A DNA stretch of 64,000 nucleotides, from positions 559,623 to 623,622 of the forward strand of contig KL647316.1 in NCBI GenBank assembly GCA_000727475.1. Direction: 5' to 3'. Under the pieces are notes generated by a model that worked only from the letters and a program-made list of their open reading frames with translations, was not told where the DNA came from and did not search any database. Positions 57,600 through 64,000 of the stretch are shown here, piece by piece (position 1 is the stretch's first letter; the number at the start of each line of letters is the position of its first letter). The DNA comes from Sarcocystis neurona. Taxonomy: Eukaryota; Apicomplexa; Conoidasida; Eucoccidiorida; Sarcocystidae. The translations under genes were made by a program, and so were the position numbers.

Positions 57600-58860
57600 C
57601 GTTGCCTTGACTGTCCTTGGACTACTTTTCTGGCATTTACTCTCTTGGGTGTTTTCGTACGCCATGTCCTCAGATATTTTTTAGGCTGCAGGAATTTTTT
57701 CAGTATCTTCGAGAATCTCCGCTGCCTTCATCGTTTGTACATTGCTTCCAGCGCTTCCTCGGAACGTCTTTAAGGATGCCTCCACCTCCCACAGTTTTCA
57801 TATGGTGGAATGATCCTCCAACTTCTCCCGAGATCGCGACAGCTGAAGCTGAAGCCATCTAGCTGAAAGCGTCATTCCATGTTCCTTTTGTGCTACTTTT
57901 AGACACTGCATTACCCTACCATAAGTTCACTACAATCTAAATTCATACTCGAAGGATATTAGGGTTATCATACGCTGCCGTTGTTACCAGCGAAGATCTT
58001 CCACCTCCCCTCCTCACTATCACCTTTGTGACTCGCTGGCGCACGTACGGTCGTTCCGCTCGCTGTCTCCACTTGAGGCCAACATGGGCATCTTATCGTA
58101 TCTCAGTCCACTCTACAGGTAGTGTTGTTTCCGCTAGCGGCTTACGAACTGGCACTGGTTCCCATTCAGCGACGAAACAGTTGTTTCCTGTAAACTTGTC
58201 ACAGGCTAGCACATCTCTCACGTTCTCGTACTACTGTGACCTACTCCATCCCTCTTCTTCTGTTTGTTGCAGCTAATATCTCCCCCTTTCGTTGTCGCCT
58301 TTCCAGTCTCCCGGTGTCACCTGCTATTGCCACCTTCTTTCATCATCCTGTCCAAGTAACCAAGCACAGCAGGGTCCGCGAAGAGAAGCCGAATCCCTGC
58401 AGGAAGTCCGTGCACCCATGGGGCATGACTACCTTCATCCGTCAGCCCGGTTGGCAGTAGTGACCTGCTACTACGTAGTGAGACACACTCGAGTTACTGA
58501 TTAACATGTCAAACTGGTGAGGCAGTGTTAGTTGGATAATCGAGAGAATGTGCCCGGTCACTGTCCCTACAGTAGTACGGAGCTGAACAAACAGGCAGGC
58601 GAGCAGTTGGATTGACTTTCTCCAACTACGCAAATGGATCTTGAAACGCAACACAGGGTTGTGCACGAGGTTAGAGTGTTAATTCGTGTTTATAACTTAA
58701 GTGGCACAGTGGAAAGAAAATACCCGTTGAGGATTAGCAGCGTGCCACTACTTCAGTGCTCCGCCCCGGTAGCTCCTGTGATCTAGCATCGATAAAGCAG
58801 AAGCCTCTTATCCTCCGTGGAGGGCGCTTTGGCTGCGTCCGCGTATAGCATTGTAATGTT
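57600..58860. mobile_element. Repeat-poor block, possible retroelement relic
   Basis: CAG and TA repeats are absent. A plus frame near 57700-57860 contains FVHCFQRFLGTSLRMPPPPT, recalling the integrase C-terminal tail (HPVFHVS-LR-F...PPPP) that precedes a chromodomain. Stops interrupt it. The rest, to 58860, shows no recognisable protein. Confidence 0.25.
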
Positions 58861-59325
58861 TAGTGAGGGGCCTGAATTTTAGTGTTGTATTTCAGAAAAC
58901 ATTCGTAAGTAGCATCATCAACCACACGTACACACGGCGATCCTGCTGGAGCCGCTGTTGGTGCCGCCGCTCCCAACCCGCGGCCGCCTCCGGACCGCTC
59001 ACTTCCCCCCTGCTGCTGCTGCTGGTGTTGCAGCCGTCGCTGCTGCTGTTGGCGGCGCTGTTGCTACTGCTCTCTGTAGTCGCTGCAGATTTTTGCACAG
59101 CACGATGTGCGCATTTAGTACGGGAGGAGGAGGAGCACACAAGGAGAGGGGAAGCCGCTGCGCTTGAGCAGCAGGACCTCTCCCTGCTCCTCCTCAGGCA
59201 GTAGCAGCAAGCAGCAGGAGCAGCAGCAACAGGACCAGCAGCAGCTGCAACAGCGTGAGGCGTAGCACCCGCGCAGTTTTTCAGAACGCTGCGGCGTGTC
59301 GGAAATACTATGACAGGAAAAGACG

Positions 59326-59960
59326 TTAAAGACAGAGCAGAAGGAAGTAGTAGTATGCAGAGAGCAACAATGAGGGATGTGATCTCCCTCTCATGACCAA
59401 ATTGTGCGCATTTAAGTAGTTCCCTACTACGTGAAACACAAATTTCTTTTTTTTTTTGTCAGCACATCGTCGTGCATTGGATCCGTAAAACCAGTCCTTC
59501 ACCAGTTCCCCTCGTGCTACATTCTCCGTCATCCATCTGCCTGTGGCTGCGCGGCTTCTCTCCTTCAGTATTCGTCTTTGCTTTTCAGGATTACGAATTT
59601 CGGTCGCCTTTCCCATGAAGTTGAACAGAAAATGTACTTCTGTGCACTTTGTCTCCACAAGTGAACGTGATTTTCGTCCTATTCGTGGGTAGGGAACGGG
59701 TACATTGCTCGTACTCCTGACCAGGGTGCTTCTGGCCAACTTTGGCCGTTTTCCCTCCATTTTTCACACACGTCGTGCCCATTTTGGACATTTTCTTCCC
59801 TTTGTTCGCTGTCACTCTGTAGAGTCCCCAACCGCGGCATATCTGCCCGTGCCAACTGTCAAACGCCGAAAGCCTTTCCTACGGACCGTCTGGTTTGACT
59901 GCCCACGGTCTCGCCCTCGCGGCGGCGCTGCACCAACACCGTTGTAGATTCTTTAGCTGA
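59326..59960 (-). pseudogene. Integrase C-terminal relic of a chromovirus-like element
   Basis: On the minus strand RGQSNQTVRRKGFRRL (about 59920) resembles the TDGQ(S/T)ER-NQTV--- end of the integrase core. Further on, GDKVHRSTFSVQLHGKGD (about 59600) resembles the GDKV-LST--F-L-GK start of the GPY/F module. Frames shift between the two pieces and stops occur. It is in the same orientation as the 30-kb remnant. Confidence 0.35.
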
Positions 59961-60603
59961 GCTGCCTTGCTTGCCCCGTCACTTGTTTTCCTTACCTCGT
60001 GATTTTTTCCTCCTCAATCTGACTTTGCCCGAAAACGCAGCCTCCGTTCCGGCCGCATGTTTCCCCTGTCCTTCAGACCACTTCGTATTCGTTCAACAGT
60101 CCCGTCAGATCACTTCTACCTTTCGGTTCTTGTCATTGTCAGTCATCCGTAGTTGCTTCCTACGATAGTAGTGGGAACCCACTTCTGGTGAAGTCTGTGG
60201 ATTTTTCCGGCCAACATCCAGATCGACGAACGCGCCTAATGCGTCTGCGATGCCGGCGCGCTGTTACGCGCGTTTCCTCTGCTGCTCCTGCTGCTGTAGG
60301 GCGTCAGTGTATCTTGTGCAACTTGGCCGCGCACATCCTGTTAAAGACCGCGTCTACACGCATATATATGTGTACGCACGAAATGAATGTTTATTCTCTC
60401 TGGCGCGAACCCAACATGGGGCGCCTCTAGCTCTACATTTCACTGTGTACCATCTCCTCGTTTTCTTCGTTGTCTTTGCTGGTAAATTTATAGCTTATCA
60501 GTTTCCTTTTTCGTTGTACGTTAGTCATCTCTTTCTGGCTCGATTTGAACAAGCCTCCGTCTTGTCGACTACTCGCGTGAGCCTTGCATTATGAACCGTG
60601 AAC

Positions 60604-61560
60604 TCAGGTAGATGTACGTGCGTACGTATATACGTAATAAAATCTGTATGTAAGTGAAGACCGTCTACGGGGAACTCCGTGTGCCGCGCGTATGTGTATG
60701 TGCACAGAATATATTCGTGACGCGGGACGCGGGAAGATTAAGGAGGTGGAGATTCTTAGTCGAAAGTGAAACAGACATTTGTATAGGCGGACGCAGCGGG
60801 ACGACCTTTTCTGCGGGTTCACAAGTGCGGAACCGAAAGTCTCTCTGCAGGCCAGAAGGAAGTTCCGAAGAAACAAATTGCCTTTACGACGAGGACGTTG
60901 GCTGCGAGCAGCACCTCACGCAGAAGCAGAAGAGGCAGCAGCAGAGGCAACCACAAGAGCAGCCGCAGGAACAAGAGGAACCCTCGGGAGAAATAACAGG
61001 ACCAACAACGAACGAATATCGAAACAGCAGCCGCAGGAGCACCCGCAGCAGGAGGAGCAGCTGCAGAAGAACCAGGTGGAAAGGAAGCATGGCGCCGGCT
61101 GCTTGCCGCGTGTGCTGCGGTGGCAGCAGCGGCAGCGGCAGGACCTGGTCAGTTGCAGAGACTTCTTCAAAGAGAAACGTCCTTCCGCTGTGTAACGGCT
61201 GTTGAGCAGTTCCTGAATGGTGCGCCCGGACCGCAGCACCACTCCCCTTTCCTTTTCCGTTTCATATGTGCTGATGCTGACGTGGTGTTTTCCCGCCTGT
61301 TCGTCCTCTGCCGGATGTGAAGAGACGCAGCGCACGACTTTGCGAGATCTCAGTGCGCGTAGTTCCTTACCACAGCGCCTTTTCATTTCTTGTCTGGCCC
61401 AGCGGGTCCTCGCTTCTTGTATTTCTTTTCTGCCTTCGCAGACGCTCATCGCTGTAGGGGGTCCTTTTCTCACTTGTGCTGCTGCGTCCGTTGTTGTTTT
61501 TTGTTCCTTCCGGTTACCTTCTTCGGCCCTTCTATCCTTCTGCTGAAGTCCGGCCCTCAT
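60604..61560 (-). CDS. Two-exon basic protein of unknown function (about 218 aa)
   Basis: Exon 1 is 61560-61145: ATG preceded by an in-frame TGA, 138 codons plus 2 nt, ending CCAG|GTCC. Exon 2 is 60844-60604, after GGCCTGCAG, and ends in TGA. The phases fit (2 plus 1). The first 90 residues are Lys/Arg/Glu-rich (MRAGLQQKDRRAEEGNRKEQ). A more globular stretch follows (VSISTYETEKERG, VVLRSGRTIQELLNSRYTAE, then SLKKSLQLT) that crosses the splice into RETFGSALVNPQKRSSR and a basic, Tyr-rich tail. The plus strand in the same register is open but gives an uncharged product, as expected for antisense. The intron carries CAG on the plus strand. No domain recognised; membrane segments are not evident. 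Confidence 0.5.
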
Positions 61561-61579
61561 TGGCTGCTTCAGCGTCTCT

Positions 61580-62400
61580 CAGCGTCGTCCTGCCTGCAGC
61601 GGCCAACCACCGCACAGCGTCTGGGCCGTTCTCCCGCTGCAGCGTCTCTATACGCAGCGCCGCAGCAGCCCTGCTGCATTCTCTCGCCGTATCACGTGTG
61701 TGGTGTCCCCCCGGCGAGCGTCCGCCTCCCTTTGTGGGCTGCAGCGTCGGTTGGTTCTTCTGCGGCCGCTCCTCTGCTGCAGCGTCCCCGTCCTCCTGCT
61801 GCGTCGGCCCCCCTGTGTCCGCTCTCGCTGCCGCTGTAGAGCCGAGCCGCCGTGCGGCCTCGCTGTGCAGCACGTCCTACGTCTCCCGGTTTGCTGAGAA
61901 GTGGGCAGCAGACGAAACAGCCGCACGTCCTTCTGCCCGCTCCCACCGCAGGAGCTTCGTGCCCGCTTCCATCAGCAGCTGCTGCTCCACAGCTCCTCGA
62001 TCAGGAGGCAGCCCTCCTGGTGCAGCAGCTGGAAGAGCAGTGGCTTCTGCAGCTCCCTCTTTTTTCCTGCAGCGGGCTGACCGGCCTGCTGTTTCACAGC
62101 GTGTGTGGCCGCCTGTTCGACCCACCCGAGTCTGTCGGTGCGTGCTTGGCAAGATGAAGAGACGTAGAGGAGAAAGTGGCAATGCCCGGCATTTTTTCTA
62201 GTAAGCCACTGTTTTCAGCCAATGCGTGGACTGAGTTCGTGCCGGGGACGCTGAGTCACTTTTGTTTCCTCGGACCGGCGTGCTGCTGCGCTGTCGGCCA
62301 ATAGGGTGGAGCACACAGATCCTTACTTTCCTCTCCTGCGTCTGTAGACATTCGTGTGGAGCGCAATTTTGTATGCCTAGATAATAGGTGGATAACCCGT
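61580..62400. other. Unresolved C/T-rich stretch upstream of both flanking genes
   Basis: Overlapping frames without ATG starts on both strands. The most protein-like is a plus frame at about 61990-62157 (LLDQEAALLVQQLEEQWLL...) to a TGA, matched by a competing upstream frame (ELRARFHQQLLLH) one base out of register. This could be an indel or intron. No gene called. Confidence 0.3.
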
Positions 62401-62831
62401 GCACACACATTTGTCAGACACAACATACACATACCCCAGCAGGCGCACAGCTTCCTTTATTTATGCTGTGTGCCTACCTGCGGATCCCCAATTGCATGCA
62501 GAAAAGACGACTGCGTAGATACACTTATATGCGTGTACGGTCGAAGTAGAGGTTTCTCCTGCTCGCGTACTTATATATCTTTTCCGTTGACGAATTTGTA
62601 GGTACACGTACTTATACGTGTAGTTGAAGTGGCACGGCTCCTGTGTGGTGGAGCAGTCTCTTTTCCCGTCTGGCTGCCTGAGGCAGGACGCGGTAGGCGT
62701 CGTCACTGCTCAGCGAAGACGGCGAGTAACGGGGACGGGAGGAGGAGCCGCAGACCAGTAGCGATCGCAGGAGAATCTACGTGCAACAGCCACAGCGACA
62801 GCGAGACAGCGACTGGAGCTGCGCGTGCCCG

Positions 62832-62943
62832 AGCAGCAGTGCTGCAGCAGCGCGGGGACCAGCAGCAGTGCTGCAGCAGCGCGGGGACCAGCAGCAGTGC
62901 TGCAGCAGCGCGGGGACCAGCAGCAGGGCTGCAGCAGCGCGGC
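62832..62943. repeat. 29-bp minisatellite, about 3.9 copies
   Basis: The unit agcagcagtgctgcagcagc plus gcggggacc occupies 62832-62860, 62861-62889 and 62890-62918, with a last diverged copy (agcagcagggctgc) to 62943. The first three copies are identical by eye. The period is not a multiple of three. Confidence 0.9.
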
Positions 62944-63025
62944 AAGTAACAGCTGTGCTGCAGCGGCAGTAGGAGAGCCACCGCTGTTCTGACAGGAGTA
63001 GCAGACGGTTTGTGTACTTTGAAAG

Positions 63026-64000
63026 ATGGAGTCTGGGGTGGATTTTTGCAGTGAACTGAAGGGGAGAGAGCCGGCGGACAGGGTTGCTGCAGCAGGAGAG
63101 TGCGAGGATACAGAGATGCACGCGTCTGCGGTGCAACGGGAGACAGGAGCACCAGAAGGTTGTACGGGTGGGGAGGAAGGGGGAGGTGAGCAGCAGCGCA
63201 GAGCTTGTGACAGCGGAGGGGAACAGCACCCACTAGAGGTGGTAGATGATCCAGAAGAAGCAGAAGATGCGCCACCGGAAGAAGAAGGTGAAGAAGACTT
63301 TTCGTCTTCATCGTTATTATCTCCTTCGGAGCCGCTTTCTGCGTCTTCGTCTGCTCCCGCGTCTCCTCTGCCTGCAGGCGCAGATCGTTTGCATGCGTAC
63401 CAGGGAGATGCGCCAGTGGCACCAGCAGCGAGGGAGCGGCCAGCAGCAGGAACCACATCAGCAGCAGGGGGTGCTACCCTCGCTGCTGCGTCCGCGTGTT
63501 CCGCTGGTGGGGCAGGTGAGTACGCTATGGCCGTGGACGGAGAGACGTCTGCCTCGTGCATCGTAGTGACGTCTGCGTCTCCATCTCCCGGGGGGCCCGG
63601 CTGCGCATCGGCGTCGACGAGGTCCCTGTCAGCAGATGGTGCTGTTGCTCCTACGGGTGTTGCAGCCCCAAGAACTGCTGCTGCGGCTGCTTCTCAAAGC
63701 GCAGTGGGTTCTTCTCCGCGCCGAGCAGGCGCTGCCGCACCTGCGTTTTATAATGACGTGGCAGCGAACACCAGTCGGAGCAGCATACCGCAGCAGGGGG
63801 AGAAAGCCGTTGCGAGTTGCCGAGCTGGTATCGCTGTTCCTGCTGCTGCAGCGGCTGCTGCTGCTGGCGGGGCAGGCTGCAGCGGAAGGGGGGGAGCAGC
63901 TGCTGCGAGACAGCGACGAAGAACCAGGGCACTGCCGTGGGCGCAGGAAGAAGCAGCACCAGGAGCGTTACGCAAAGGACGGCTGCAGCTGATGCTTGAG
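63026..64000 (+). CDS. 5' part of an Ala/Ser/Gly/Glu-rich protein, runs off the window
   Basis: ATG at 63026, with an in-frame TGA at 63020-63022, opens a plus frame that stays open to base 64000, about 325 residues so far. The start is MESGVDFCSELKGREPADRV. An acidic block follows (VVDDPEEAEDAPPEEEGEED), then Ser/Pro-rich and Ala-rich sequence with GCA/GCT runs, and an Arg-rich piece at the window edge. CAG/GCA lies on the plus strand, in line with a sense exon. A potential donor GGCAG|GTGAGT at 63516 could end an exon there, so the downstream half is less certain. No domain seen. The 29-bp minisatellite ends 83 bp before the ATG, in the presumed promoter or 5' UTR. Confidence 0.5.
   Translation, partial: MESGVDFCSELKGREPADRVAAAGECEDTEMHASAVQRETGAPEGCTGGEEGGGEQQRRACDSGGEQHPLEVVDDPEEAEDAPPEEEGEEDFSSSSLLSPSEPLSASSSAPASPLPAGADRLHAYQGDAPVAPAARERPAAGTTSAAGGATLAAASACSAGGAGEYAMAVDGETSASCIVVTSASPSPGGPGCASASTRSLSADGAVAPTGVAAPRTAAAAASQSAVGSSPRRAGAAAPAFYNDVAANTSRSSIPQQGEKAVASCRAGIAVPAAAAAAAAGGAGCSGRGGAAAARQRRRTRALPWAQEEAAPGALRKGRLQLMLE

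Noticed and set aside
62710..63561. 283-codon minus-strand ORF at the right end
   Set aside because: Antisense to the plus frame starting at 63026 and passes through the 29-bp minisatellite, giving repetitive Cys/Trp/Ala peptides.
1..64000. Telomeric repeats, rRNA, tRNA or CRISPR arrays
   Set aside because: Looked for; no TTTAGGG-type arrays, rRNA-like blocks, convincing cloverleaf with conserved T-loop, or regularly spaced direct repeats were seen.

Overview
The window looks like nuclear DNA of a coccidian apicomplexan, most probably Eimeria. The reasons are the very large open frames dominated by Ala/Gln/Ser/Gly runs written by CAG-type triplets, multi-exon genes with GT-AG introns, many (TA)n/(TG)n microsatellite patches, and alternation of CAG-dense stretches with repeat-poor stretches that carry decayed chromovirus-like retrotransposon fragments. 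No rRNA, tRNA, CRISPR or bacterial-type operon structure was seen. Species assignment is inference from sequence style only.

Layout. 1-24 kb is gene-sparse and microsatellite-rich. Minus-strand coding blocks lie at 1.78-2.2 kb, 4.2-5.76 kb and 8.4-8.7 kb. A tentative plus gene lies at 9.3-10.0 kb. Two better supported spliced minus genes follow: a Lys/Arg/Ser-rich protein starting at 21093 and a 115-residue protein with a Cys/His cluster (23851-21838). 24.1-31.3 kb is repeat-poor and holds fragments that look like Ty3/Gypsy (chromovirus-type) integrase, reverse-transcriptase tether and RNase H, all on the minus strand and all broken.

31,977-53,696 is the main object: one giant plus-strand gene, modelled with at least eight exons and coding for roughly 5,500 residues. 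A small conserved core, split over exons near 44.2-47.7 kb, matches the SANT domain of the NCoR/SMRT/Snt1 corepressor family, including the DP(M/L) lead-in, the YPKNF-IASYL block and the DCV-D-YY segment. On either side sit thousands of residues of low-complexity sequence. This family normally scaffolds a class I histone deacetylase, so the gene probably encodes the large subunit of a parasite HDAC corepressor complex.

53.7-57.3 kb has conflicting coding signals on both strands. 57.6-60 kb is again repeat-poor with retroelement remnants. 60.6-61.56 kb holds a two-exon minus gene. A 29-bp minisatellite at 62.83 kb lies between that gene and a plus-strand gene that starts at 63026 and runs off the window.

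A rule used throughout: in the best supported exons the CAG triplets lie on the sense strand, whereas the introns carry CTG on the sense strand. This helped choose strand, but many short ORFs remain undecidable without transcripts.
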